Positions 1 through 6,051 of a stretch of 6,721 nt of DNA are shown one piece after another (positions within the stretch are counted from its first letter, which is position 1; each line of letters begins with the position of its first letter). This stretch comes from Lachnospiraceae bacterium (GTDB lineage: Bacteria; Bacillota; Clostridia; Lachnospirales; Lachnospiraceae). The translations under genes and the position numbers were made by a program. Where the stretch lies: positions 1-6,721 of the forward strand of contig JAILIO010000134.1 of NCBI GenBank assembly GCA_024695225.1, given 5' to 3'. Below the pieces are notes generated by a model, which was not told the origin of the DNA, made no database searches, and saw nothing but the letters and a program-made list of their open reading frames with translations.

Positions 1-651
1 ATGGCCATCGGCCTCGGAAAGATGTTCGGCTTTGATTTCCTTGAAAATTTTGATCTGCCTTATCTCTCCAGGTCCATGGGGGAGTTCTGGCGCAGATGGC
101 ATATGTCCCTGGGAACGTGGTTTCGCGAGTATCTCTATATACCCCTGGGAGGGAACAGGAAAGGAAAAATAAGGACTAATCTGAATCTGTTCATCGTCTT
201 TGCATTCACCGGTCTGTGGCACGGGGCAAGCTGGAATTTCGTGGCCTGGGGTGTATATAACGGCATCCTGTGCATACTGGAGAGGATATGTCTTTCGAAG
301 TTTCTGGATAAGCATGTTATCATTTCCAGGATATACACATGTCTCGCCTTTATCGCAGGCTGGGTCATGTTCAGGGAAGACAGTTTCATAGAGGCTTTCA
401 GGGTCATGGGAAAGATGATAGGCACCGGCCTTGGACAGACAGTTCCATACAGGCTTATCATGTATGTGACGCCTCTTGAGATCTTTGCCATGATATGCGG
501 AATACTTGGGGCAGGCATCATTCAGAGCACGGTGAAGATAAGATTTAAGAATACTGTTGCGGAGGCGGCATTCCTGACAGTGATCCTGTTTTTCAGCATT
601 GTGTTTCTGGCGGGAAATGCATATAATCCCTTTATTTATTTCAGATTTTGA
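1..651 (+). CDS. MBOAT-family membrane O-acyltransferase (AlgI/DltB-like), C-terminal part, 5' truncated by window
   Basis: Polytopic membrane acyltransferase that, in this family, passes an acyl (usually acetyl) group across the membrane for attachment to an extracytoplasmic polysaccharide. The 216 visible residues hold the family core: the RRWHMSLGTWF segment (residues 31-41), YIPLGGNRKG (46-55), and GLWHGASWNF (71-80), whose His74 corresponds to the invariant catalytic histidine. Hydrophobic stretches follow at about 100-122 and 155-210. Full-length relatives have roughly 450-500 residues, and the ATG at position 1 corresponds to an internal Met in them (the family reads D-M-A-I-G-L-G here). 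The gene therefore almost certainly begins upstream of the window. It ends in TGA 9 nt before a DHHW/AlgX-like gene. That pairing is typical of polysaccharide O-acetylation loci (alginate AlgI with AlgJ/AlgX, clostridial cellulose-acetylation genes). DltB is less likely because no dlt gene adjoins. The actual polymer is not shown by the sequence. Confidence 0.93.
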   Translation: MAIGLGKMFGFDFLENFDLPYLSRSMGEFWRRWHMSLGTWFREYLYIPLGGNRKGKIRTNLNLFIVFAFTGLWHGASWNFVAWGVYNGILCILERICLSKFLDKHVIISRIYTCLAFIAGWVMFREDSFIEAFRVMGKMIGTGLGQTVPYRLIMYVTPLEIFAMICGILGAGIIQSTVKIRFKNTVAEAAFLTVILFFSIVFLAGNAYNPFIYFRF

Positions 652-660
652 GGTGACAGT

Positions 661-1800
661 TTGAAGAAAGGGCTCTCTCTTTACTACATCTGCATACTGG
701 TGATTTTCCTTATGCTCCCCGGGCCTTTATTTATGCTGGTCAGGGGGCATATCGATACGGAGAATTACGAGAACAGGAAACTCACAGAGCTTCCCGTCAT
801 CGGAGTTACCCCCTATGACGAGTGGACTTCCGTGTTCGAAGGCTGGTTTACCGATCATCTGCCCTTCAAGAACCAGCTGGTGAAGCTGGGGAGCATGACC
901 GAGTACTATGTGTTCAGGACTTCGGTGAACGATGCGGTGCTCCTGGGAAAGGATGAGTGGCTTTATTACGTGGGCAATGTAAATGTGGAAGAGGACCCCA
1001 GATCCGATTATCTGGGGCTCAATCTGTTTACCGACGCTGAACTTAAGCTGATCGCGGACAATCTGATCTCAGCCCGGGATATGCTTTCTGAACGGGGATG
1101 TGAGTTTATAGTGTTCTTTGCCCCCAACAAGGAGAGAGCCTATCCGGAATACATGCCCGATCATTACGGGGAACCATCTGAAAGATCCAGACTTATGCAG
1201 GTCACGGATTATCTCAGGGAGAACACCGATCTCACGGTTTTCAACGGCTATGAGACCATCAGGGATTTCAGGGAAATAAACCCCGATCTGCAGCTTTATC
1301 TCAGATATGACACCCATTGGAACGAACAGGGAGCGTATATCGCCTCCAGACCTCTTGCGGAATATCTGGGACATCCCATACCTGACATATATGAGACCAA
1401 TGCCGCAAGGGAGGATTATCCCGTGAGGGATCTGGCCCGTCTGATACACCTCCAGGATATCCTGGTGGACGACTATTCCTATCACATAACAAAGTACTGT
1501 GATTCGGAATTCACCTACGAAGAAGATAAGGACAAACATTTCCACGGCACCGGGGAGAATCCGGATGACAGAAAGGTCATGCTGATCGGCGATTCCTACA
1601 GGCTTTCGATGCAGCCCTTTGCCCTGAATTCCTTCAGGGAGGGTTATTCCGAGTATTATTACAATTACAGCAAAGAACTTTTGGACAGGGAGAAACCGGA
1701 CATATTTATCTACGAGTCGCTGGAGAGGTTTTTAAACAATCTCCTGAATTTCTCACTGGATACAGGCATAGGATACACGGGAACTGACGGGATAAAATGA
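661..1800 (+). CDS. DHHW / AlgX-like SGNH-fold protein, probable polysaccharide O-acetylation partner
   Basis: A 379-residue protein with a single N-terminal signal-anchor (about residues 5-27) and an extracytoplasmic body. It carries the family landmarks: ENRKL (37-41) and a WFTDHLPFK segment (62-70) typical of AlgJ/AlgX/DHHW proteins, DTHWNEQGAY (217-226) and LIGDSY (308-313). By family analogy Asp217, His219 and Ser312 form an SGNH-type catalytic triad. The 95-residue Asp-to-Ser interval matches the AlgX triad as I remember it. The likely role is to receive acetyl groups exported by the adjacent MBOAT protein and pass them to a surface glycan. The start is TTG at 661, chosen because AGGTGA (651-656) lies 4 nt upstream and the encoded N-terminus is Met-Lys-Lys followed by a hydrophobic helix. 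The upstream TGA overlaps this ribosome binding site, which suggests coupled translation. Family assignment is firm; the substrate is inferred only. Confidence 0.9.
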   Translation: MKKGLSLYYICILVIFLMLPGPLFMLVRGHIDTENYENRKLTELPVIGVTPYDEWTSVFEGWFTDHLPFKNQLVKLGSMTEYYVFRTSVNDAVLLGKDEWLYYVGNVNVEEDPRSDYLGLNLFTDAELKLIADNLISARDMLSERGCEFIVFFAPNKERAYPEYMPDHYGEPSERSRLMQVTDYLRENTDLTVFNGYETIRDFREINPDLQLYLRYDTHWNEQGAYIASRPLAEYLGHPIPDIYETNAAREDYPVRDLARLIHLQDILVDDYSYHITKYCDSEFTYEEDKDKHFHGTGENPDDRKVMLIGDSYRLSMQPFALNSFREGYSEYYYNYSKELLDREKPDIFIYESLERFLNNLLNFSLDTGIGYTGTDGIK

Positions 1801-1803
1801 CCC

Positions 1804-1810
1804 GGGGAGG
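1804..1810 (+). promoter_or_regulatory. Strong ribosome binding site for the ACT-domain gene
   Basis: GGGGAGG lies 6 nt before the ATG at 1817 and just after the TGA of the preceding gene. It is the best Shine-Dalgarno match among the four left-hand genes and fixes the start of the small ACT protein. No convincing promoter was found in the 16-nt gap or the preceding 60 nt. Confidence 0.7.
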
Positions 1811-1816
1811 ACAGAT

Positions 1817-2089
1817 ATGGAAAAAGTGATAATAACTGTGGTTGGAAAGGACACTGTGGGCATAATCGCCCGGGTGTGCGCATATCTCGCGGACAACAAC
1901 GTGAACATACTGGATATTTCCCAGACCATAACCGGCGGATATTTCAATATGATGATGATAGCAGATGCCTCCGGCGTGTCTGTTTCCTATCAGGAGTTTG
2001 TGGAGGGTCTGAAGAAGACCGGGGAGGAGAAGGGCGTCGTCATCAGATGTCAGCGTGAAGAGATATTTGACTCAATGCACAGGATCTGA
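1817..2089 (+). CDS. ACT-domain protein, UPF0237 family
   Basis: A 90-residue protein that is essentially one ACT domain. The first strand and turn read IITVVGKDTVGIIARV (residues 5-20); the Gly-Lys-Asp-x-x-Gly-Ile loop is where ACT domains bind amino acids or contact partners. The next segment, NNVNILDISQTITGGYFNMMM (27-47), has the Asn-Ile-x-Asp-Ile-Ser-Gln pattern typical of the GcvR-like/UPF0237 group. The length matches the family (about 90 residues), so it looks complete. No DNA-binding or catalytic domain is present, so it probably acts as a ligand sensor or as a subunit modulating a partner. The obvious candidate partner is the UPF0210 protein encoded 9 nt downstream, since the two families are commonly adjacent in Gram-positive bacteria. 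The ligand is unknown. Confidence 0.92.
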   Translation: MEKVIITVVGKDTVGIIARVCAYLADNNVNILDISQTITGGYFNMMMIADASGVSVSYQEFVEGLKKTGEEKGVVIRCQREEIFDSMHRI

Positions 2090-2098
2090 GGTGATATC

Positions 2099-3463
2099 GT
2101 GATAGAGAGATTTGAGGTTGAAGAGACAAATGAAATGATCGAGCACGAGAATCTGGACGTGCGCACCATTACCATGGGTATATCCCTTTTTGACTGCGTT
2201 ACTCCGGATCTCTCAAGGCTCTGTGACAATGTGTACAGAAAGATCACGGATTCCGCGGCAGATCTTGTGAAGACCGGGAATGACATATCTGAAGAATACG
2301 GGATCCCCATTGTAAATAAAAGGATCTCTGTGTCACCCATGGCACTGATCGGAGCGTCTGCATGCAGGAAACCGGAGGATTTTGTAAAGCTTGCAAAAGC
2401 CATGGACATGGCGGCTGAGGAGACCGGGGTCAACCTGATCGGAGGTTATTCGGCCCTGGTTCCCAAGGGAATGACTGAAAGCGACAGGATGCTCATGGAA
2501 TCCCTGCCCCAGGCCCTCACTTCAACGGACAGGGTTTGCTCAAGCGTAAACGCTGCATCCACAAAGACAGGGATAAATATGGACGCTGTCAGGCTTATGG
2601 GGCACGTGATAAAAGAGGTTGCAGAAGCCTCCTCCGATTCCCACGGAGCTGCCTGCATGAAATATGTGCTCTTCTGCAATGCGCCTGACGACAATCCCTT
2701 TATGGCCGGAGCCTTTCACGGCGTGACCGAAGGGGACCGGGTCATAAATGTGGGAGTAAGCGGTCCCGGTGTGGTCAAAAGGGCGCTGGAAAAAGTGAGA
2801 GGGGAGAGCTTCGATGTCCTTTGCGAGACTATAAAGAAGACCGCATTCAAGGTGACGAGAGTAGGGCAGCTGGTGGCCATGGAGGCTTCCCGCAGGCTTG
2901 ATGTACCTTTTGGAATAGTGGATCTGTCCCTGGCCCCCACCCCTGCAGTGGGTGATTCCGTGGCGGATATTCTCTGCGAGATAGGGCTTGAATCCGCGGG
3001 AGCCCCCGGCACTACGGCGGCCCTGGCCCTTCTGAACGATCAGGTAAAGAAGGGCGGAGTTATGGCAGGGTCTTACGTGGGAGGACTTTCAGGCGCATTT
3101 ATCCCCGAAAGCGAGGATCAGGGGATGATCGACGCTGTGAACAAGGGTTCCATCACCATTGAGAAGTTGGAAGCCATGACATGCGTGTGTTCCGTGGGCC
3201 TTGATATGGTTGCTATACCCGGGGATACCTCAGAGGAGACCATAGCAGGGATCGCAGCGGATGAGATGGCTATAGGCATGGTGAACGGAAAGACCACAGC
3301 CATAAGGCTGATACCGGCTGTGGGTCTGGGGGTTGGCGATACGGTTTCCTTCGGGGGACTCTTCGGCAGCGCGCCCGTCATGAAAGTGAACAGCTTTGAC
3401 TGTTCGGCTTTTGTGAACAGACCGGGCAGGATCCCGGCTCCCATACAGAGTTTCAGAAACTGA
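2099..3463 (+). CDS. UPF0210 / DUF711 'PFL family' protein
   Basis: A 454-residue protein closely matching the conserved UPF0210 family, whose members are about 445-455 residues. Family-typical blocks are EHENLDVRTITMGISLFDC (15-33), GIPIVNKRISVSP (68-80), CSSVN (147-151), DDNPFMAGAFHGV (197-209), INVGVSGPGVVKRALEKVRG (216-235), DLSLAPTPAVGDSV (275-288), GTTAALALLNDQVKKGG (304-320), GGLSGAFIPESEDQGM (328-343), CSVGLDMVAIPGDT (364-377) and a C-terminal IPAPIQSF (445-452). The family fold has been related to pyruvate formate-lyase-type barrels, but no glycyl-radical motif or activating enzyme is seen here, and I claim no reaction. The start is GTG at 2099: AGGTGA (2089-2094) sits 4 nt upstream, and the upstream TGA overlaps it, so translation is probably coupled to the ACT gene. 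Its last 11 bp overlap the end of the opposing MATE gene. Confidence 0.93.
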   Translation: MIERFEVEETNEMIEHENLDVRTITMGISLFDCVTPDLSRLCDNVYRKITDSAADLVKTGNDISEEYGIPIVNKRISVSPMALIGASACRKPEDFVKLAKAMDMAAEETGVNLIGGYSALVPKGMTESDRMLMESLPQALTSTDRVCSSVNAASTKTGINMDAVRLMGHVIKEVAEASSDSHGAACMKYVLFCNAPDDNPFMAGAFHGVTEGDRVINVGVSGPGVVKRALEKVRGESFDVLCETIKKTAFKVTRVGQLVAMEASRRLDVPFGIVDLSLAPTPAVGDSVADILCEIGLESAGAPGTTAALALLNDQVKKGGVMAGSYVGGLSGAFIPESEDQGMIDAVNKGSITIEKLEAMTCVCSVGLDMVAIPGDTSEETIAGIAADEMAIGMVNGKTTAIRLIPAVGLGVGDTVSFGGLFGSAPVMKVNSFDCSAFVNRPGRIPAPIQSFRN

Positions 3464-3473
3464 AAGCTTTTTT
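3451..3473 (+). terminator. Candidate weak intrinsic terminator at the UPF0210 gene end
   Basis: TTTCAG (3451-3456), a 3-nt loop AAA, then CTGAAA (3460-3465) form a perfect 6-bp hairpin. It is followed after GC by six T residues (3468-3473). The arrangement fits rho-independent termination of the + strand transcript, but the stem is short and has only two G-C pairs. It spans the stop codons of both convergent genes (TGA at 3461-3463 on + and TGA at 3455-3453 on -). On the - strand no T-run follows the hairpin, so it should not stop the MATE transcript. Confidence 0.35.
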
Positions 3474-4802
3474 GAATAATATCTTCAGGCAGATCAGATG
3501 GGCAATGGCTGTGGCAGCCCATGAAATGGGGTATGACAGATAAAGGGATTCTATGGTCCCTAAAGTTGCAAATACTGTGAAAACCCATAGGATCCTGAGA
3601 AGGCATGCCCCTGTCAGGGTGACGGCCATGGGGGCGGTTGAATAACCGAGCCCTCTCACGCTCTGCCCAAGCACTTCCATAACCCCGCACAGGAAATCAG
3701 GCAGGCAGAGGTACAAGAGCCTCGGCTTTCCGCAGGCAACCACCGCAGCATCACCGGTGTAAAGGGATAATAATGGCGTCCTGAACACATTTACAAAGAT
3801 ACCCAGACACAGCCCGGTTATGGTGACCAGGATGAGGCTTGTCTTTATTGTCCTGAGGACTCGGTCCGGTTTTCTTGCGCCGTGGTTCTGGCTTACAAAG
3901 GATATGCAGGTCTGTGAGACCGCATTCATGGAAATGTAAACAAAATTCTCAATGTTTGCAGCCGCTGCATTTCCGGCCATTATCATGGATCCCAGGGAGT
4001 TTATGGATGACTGTATCAGCACATTTGAGAAGGAAAAGAGCATTCCCTGGATGCCGGCGGGGACGCCTATCCTGAGTATCCTCATCACCTTGTCTGCAGT
4101 GGGTTTCATATCTTTCAGATCCAGCTTTACATCGTCTTCAAAGGTTATCAGGCACTTTAACATAAGCAGGGCGGATATGGTCTGCGAAATGACGGTTGCC
4201 AGCGCAACCCCCGCTACGGACAGCTTAAAGCCGACGACAAATATGAGATTCAGCACTACATTTATCACTCCCGCTATGGTCAGGAACGCCAGTGGGTGCT
4301 TCGTGTCGCCTGCGGCTCTCAGTATGGATGAACCGAAATTGTAGAACAGCATCGCGGGCATGCCCAGAAAATAGATGCGAAGATAGAGGGTGGAAGGGGC
4401 CAGCACTTCTTCAGGGGTTCCCATTTTCACCAGCATAAGGCCGGATGTGAGAACTGCCAGCACAGTAAGAGCTAAACCGCATACGAGAGACATGACCACA
4501 GCCGTATCCATGGTCTCTTTTTTGTTTTTTTTGTCGTCAGCTCCGATGTAATGGGCGTAGAGCACATTTACACCCACTGCAAATCCAAGAAACAGATTTG
4601 TAAACAGATGTATCAGGGATGTGGTGGAGCCAACTGCCGCCAGGGCGGTGTTTCCCGAAAAACGCCCCACGACCACCATGTCTGCGGCATTAAAAAGAAG
4701 CTGCAGCACGTTTGACAGCGCCAGCGGTACTGCAAATAAAAGGATGGGCTTAAGCAGAGGCCCATCCGTCATATTCATTGTAAAACGCTTTTCTCCGGCC
4801 AC
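3453..4802 (-). CDS. MATE-family multidrug/toxin efflux transporter (NorM/DinF superfamily)
   Basis: A 449-residue integral membrane protein of normal MATE length with about 12 hydrophobic segments. It probably exports small cationic or drug-like compounds using a Na+ or H+ gradient. Family landmarks are PLLKPILLFAVPLALSN (15-31), the NAADMVVVGRFSG stretch (38-50) in the first bundle, SSILRAAGDTKHPL (158-171) with the signature Arg-Ala-x-Gly-Asp-Thr, and SFVSQNHGARKPDRVLRT (301-318), the matching position in the second bundle. The first codon used is GTG at 4802, 4 nt after the stop of the upstream exonuclease gene, which suggests coupling. No good Shine-Dalgarno precedes it. ATG at 4778 (Met9) is an alternative start, with GGAGAA (4796-4791) 12 nt before it. 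Many relatives begin close to that Met. The substrate cannot be inferred. The C-terminus overlaps the convergent UPF0210 gene. Confidence 0.92.
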   Translation of the reverse strand: MAGEKRFTMNMTDGPLLKPILLFAVPLALSNVLQLLFNAADMVVVGRFSGNTALAAVGSTTSLIHLFTNLFLGFAVGVNVLYAHYIGADDKKNKKETMDTAVVMSLVCGLALTVLAVLTSGLMLVKMGTPEEVLAPSTLYLRIYFLGMPAMLFYNFGSSILRAAGDTKHPLAFLTIAGVINVVLNLIFVVGFKLSVAGVALATVISQTISALLMLKCLITFEDDVKLDLKDMKPTADKVMRILRIGVPAGIQGMLFSFSNVLIQSSINSLGSMIMAGNAAAANIENFVYISMNAVSQTCISFVSQNHGARKPDRVLRTIKTSLILVTITGLCLGIFVNVFRTPLLSLYTGDAAVVACGKPRLLYLCLPDFLCGVMEVLGQSVRGLGYSTAPMAVTLTGACLLRILWVFTVFATLGTIESLYLSYPISWAATAIAHLICLKILFKKAFSF

Positions 4803-4806
4803 GTCT

Positions 4807-5901
4807 TCAGGATGCCATCATGCGCAGTATATGATGGGCGTAAGCGGAACAGAAACTCCTGTCGGTCTTTCTGCTGTCCGTGAATTCCAGATACAGCTCA
4901 TCGGTTTTATAGGTTTTTTTGAAAAAGGGCGCAAACTCATCGGAATACTCCGGCAGATAAACCCCCGTCTTTCTGGTGTAGCAGGTTTCCGCCGTCGCCT
5001 GTACCCGGAGTGAAGTGTCTGCAAAGGCGGAAACTGATTTATGTACCGCCTGATCCTCCTCGGGGAAGTAGTAATAGTTTTTATAATTTGCGTAATAATA
5101 TCTCAGTTCACCCTCAAAGATGGGAACCCTGAGTATACCTTCATCTGCTCTGCATCCGAAATAACATCCTCTCGACATGGTGTTCAGACTTACGGGGATG
5201 GAGGAGGGAAGCTTTAATTTGAGCATCAGCTCGTGACCGTCCTCATTTCCGGGGATAGAGGCCCGCTCTATTCTGGCTTTGACTGCCCTGACCGGCTTGT
5301 CAAAAAGATCGCTCACGGAAAGAAGGGGCATGACCTTCAGGAGCCCTGTTATATCCAGGAGATTATGCTCCAGCATATCTTCGAGCATAGAACTGTCTTT
5401 TACTTTCAGATACTCGGAATAGACACGGATCAGCTCGCCGCCTCCGGCGTCATCACGGTGTATCCCCATATATTCCATAACAGTCCTGAGTTTCAGGTCC
5501 GGAAGTCTCAGAAAATCCTTGTAAAGGGTTAGCCTTCTGTAGATGTCAAATCCTGTGAGGCGGTCGATGGGGTCCCTGAGTCCAAGGGATTCATATTTCT
5601 TACGGAGATAGGGAACATCGAATTTGTTTCCGTTGTAATGTATGAGCAGTGTCTTTCTTTCGGCAATCTCTTAAAACGCCAGGAGAATTTCTGCCTGCTC
5701 GTATTTATTTTCCGCAAAAAACTGATCCGTTTTCCACACCCCGCCATCGTGGTAGCAGCAGCCGATGAGGTACAGATCTGAACGCACCGCATCAAAACCG
5801 GTGGTTTCGATGTCCACCAGCAGAACCTGTTCAGGGTCTGTGGGGAGGTCGTTGTATACAGAATCAGGAATATCCGACAACACAGTTGTTCTGGTGATCA
5901 T
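4807..5901 (-). pseudogene. YprB-type RNase H-like (DEDD) exonuclease, interrupted by an in-frame TAA
   Basis: One continuous reading frame of 364 sense codons if the TAA at 5671-5673 (codon 77) is ignored. All three exonuclease motifs are present in order in the same frame: VDIETTGF (residues 29-36, Asp30 and Glu32), HYNGNKFDVPYL (88-99, Asp95) and HNLLD (179-183, Asp183). This identifies a YprB-like RNase H_2 domain, a 3'-5' exonuclease fold of uncertain cellular role. Residues from about 240 to 364, with YFPEED (278-283) and CYTRK (307-311), resemble the C-terminal region of clostridial relatives. The start is ATG at 5901, preceded by AAAGGAG (5915-5909) with a 7-nt spacer. As read, translation yields a 76-residue fragment holding only motif I. 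The first in-frame ATG after the stop is at 5478 (residue 142), past motif II, so neither fragment should be active. There is no frameshift. It is either a recent nonsense mutation or a base-call error. Confidence 0.85.
5671..5673 (-). other. In-frame TAA nonsense codon inside the exonuclease gene
   Basis: Read on the - strand the codons are GCG TTT TAA GAG ATT GCC, and the frame stays open for 287 further sense codons to the TGA at 4809-4807. A single base change from CAA, AAA or GAA would produce it; the preceding and following residues (Ala-Phe and Glu-Ile-Ala-Glu-Arg) sit in a helix where a polar residue would be normal. The original base cannot be decided from this sequence alone. Confidence 0.9.
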
Positions 5902-5908
5902 TGAATGT

Positions 5909-5915
5909 CTCCTTT
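5909..5915 (-). promoter_or_regulatory. Ribosome binding site of the exonuclease gene
   Basis: On the - strand AAAGGAG is placed 7 nt before the ATG at 5901. This is a near-ideal Shine-Dalgarno sequence, showing that the interrupted gene keeps an intact initiation region and that decay, if real, has gone no further than the coding change. Confidence 0.75.
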
Positions 5916-5973
5916 GATTTATTATGCGGAAGTAAAGTGCCCGAACCGCAGGATAACAAAAATAACCTCTATA

Positions 5974-6002
5974 ATCTTAGTTTAAAATATGGTCTTAGTC
6001 AA
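5974..6002 (-). promoter_or_regulatory. Candidate sigma-70-type promoter for the exonuclease-MATE pair
   Basis: On the - strand TTGACT (6002-5997) is followed by a 17-nt spacer and TAAGAT (5979-5974). These match the -35 consensus at 5 of 6 and the -10 consensus at 4 of 6 positions with ideal spacing. Transcription would begin near 5967 and give a leader of about 65 nt before the ATG at 5901. Prediction is by eye only. Confidence 0.45.
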
Positions 6003-6018
6003 TTGATATGGATTGACT
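5997..6018. repeat. 7-bp perfect inverted repeat in the divergent intergenic region
   Basis: AGTCAAT (5997-6003) and ATTGACT (6012-6018) are exact reverse complements separated by TGATATGG. Each arm contains TTGACT reading outward, and the left arm is the -35 element of the proposed - strand promoter. The spacing suits binding by a dimeric repressor or activator on one face of the helix. It is too short to be certain and could be chance in AT-rich DNA. Confidence 0.4.
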
Positions 6019-6029
6019 TTTATTTTTCC

Positions 6030-6051
6030 AAAGGTCAAAATGTGAATTATG
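6030..6051 (+). promoter_or_regulatory. Ribosome binding site with a minimal ATG-TGA start-stop element before the GH25 gene
   Basis: AAAGG (6030-6034) lies 5 nt before an ATG at 6040 that is followed at once by TGA (6043-6045). The presumed gene start ATG (6049) comes 3 nt later, in the same frame. The ribosome binding site is ideally spaced for the first ATG, whereas its distance to the second is 14 nt, which is long. Ribosomes may start, stop and restart here, or the second ATG may be used directly at low efficiency. Confidence 0.4.

Larger units (their letters stand above)
5902..6048. other. Divergent intergenic region between the exonuclease and GH25 genes
   Basis: This 147-bp AT-rich stretch is the only sizeable non-coding gap in the window. 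It holds the - strand promoter candidate, the inverted repeat, and the ribosome binding site of the exonuclease gene. On the + strand a TATAAT (5970-5975) and a TAAAAT (5983-5988) occur without a convincing -35 element. TTGACT at 6013-6018 has only a poor -10 partner (CAAAAT, 6036-6041), which would place transcription start at the lysozyme ATG itself. The + strand promoter is therefore unresolved. Confidence 0.6.

Noticed and set aside
1..651. ATG at position 1 as the true start of the MBOAT gene
   Set aside because: It matches an internal Met in the family, and the upstream half of the protein is missing, so the frame almost certainly continues to the left of the window.
1069..1545. 158-codon open frame on the - strand inside the DHHW gene
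   Set aside because: Entirely antisense to motif-bearing coding sequence, with no family resemblance.
3118..3690. 190-codon open frame on the - strand across the end of the UPF0210 gene
   Set aside because: It is antisense to a strongly conserved coding sequence and to the end of the MATE gene, has no recognisable domain, and its composition mirrors the opposite strand.
3952..5013. Two 130-codon open frames on the + strand (3952-4344 and 4621-5013)
   Set aside because: Both are antisense to the MATE and exonuclease genes and show no domain or ribosome binding site.
5529..5795. 88-codon - strand open frame overlapping the exonuclease break
   Set aside because: It is in another frame. The DEDD motifs and continuity lie in the frame interrupted by TAA, and no frameshift joins the two.
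5925..5950. TGCGG/CCGCA inverted repeat in the leader of the exonuclease transcript
   Set aside because: Only five base pairs around a 16-nt loop with no T-run; too weak to call a terminator or riboswitch.
5970..5988. TATAAT and TAAAAT on the + strand as a lysozyme promoter
   Set aside because: No -35-like hexamer lies 16-18 nt upstream of either and there is no extended -10; AT-rich chance matches are likely.
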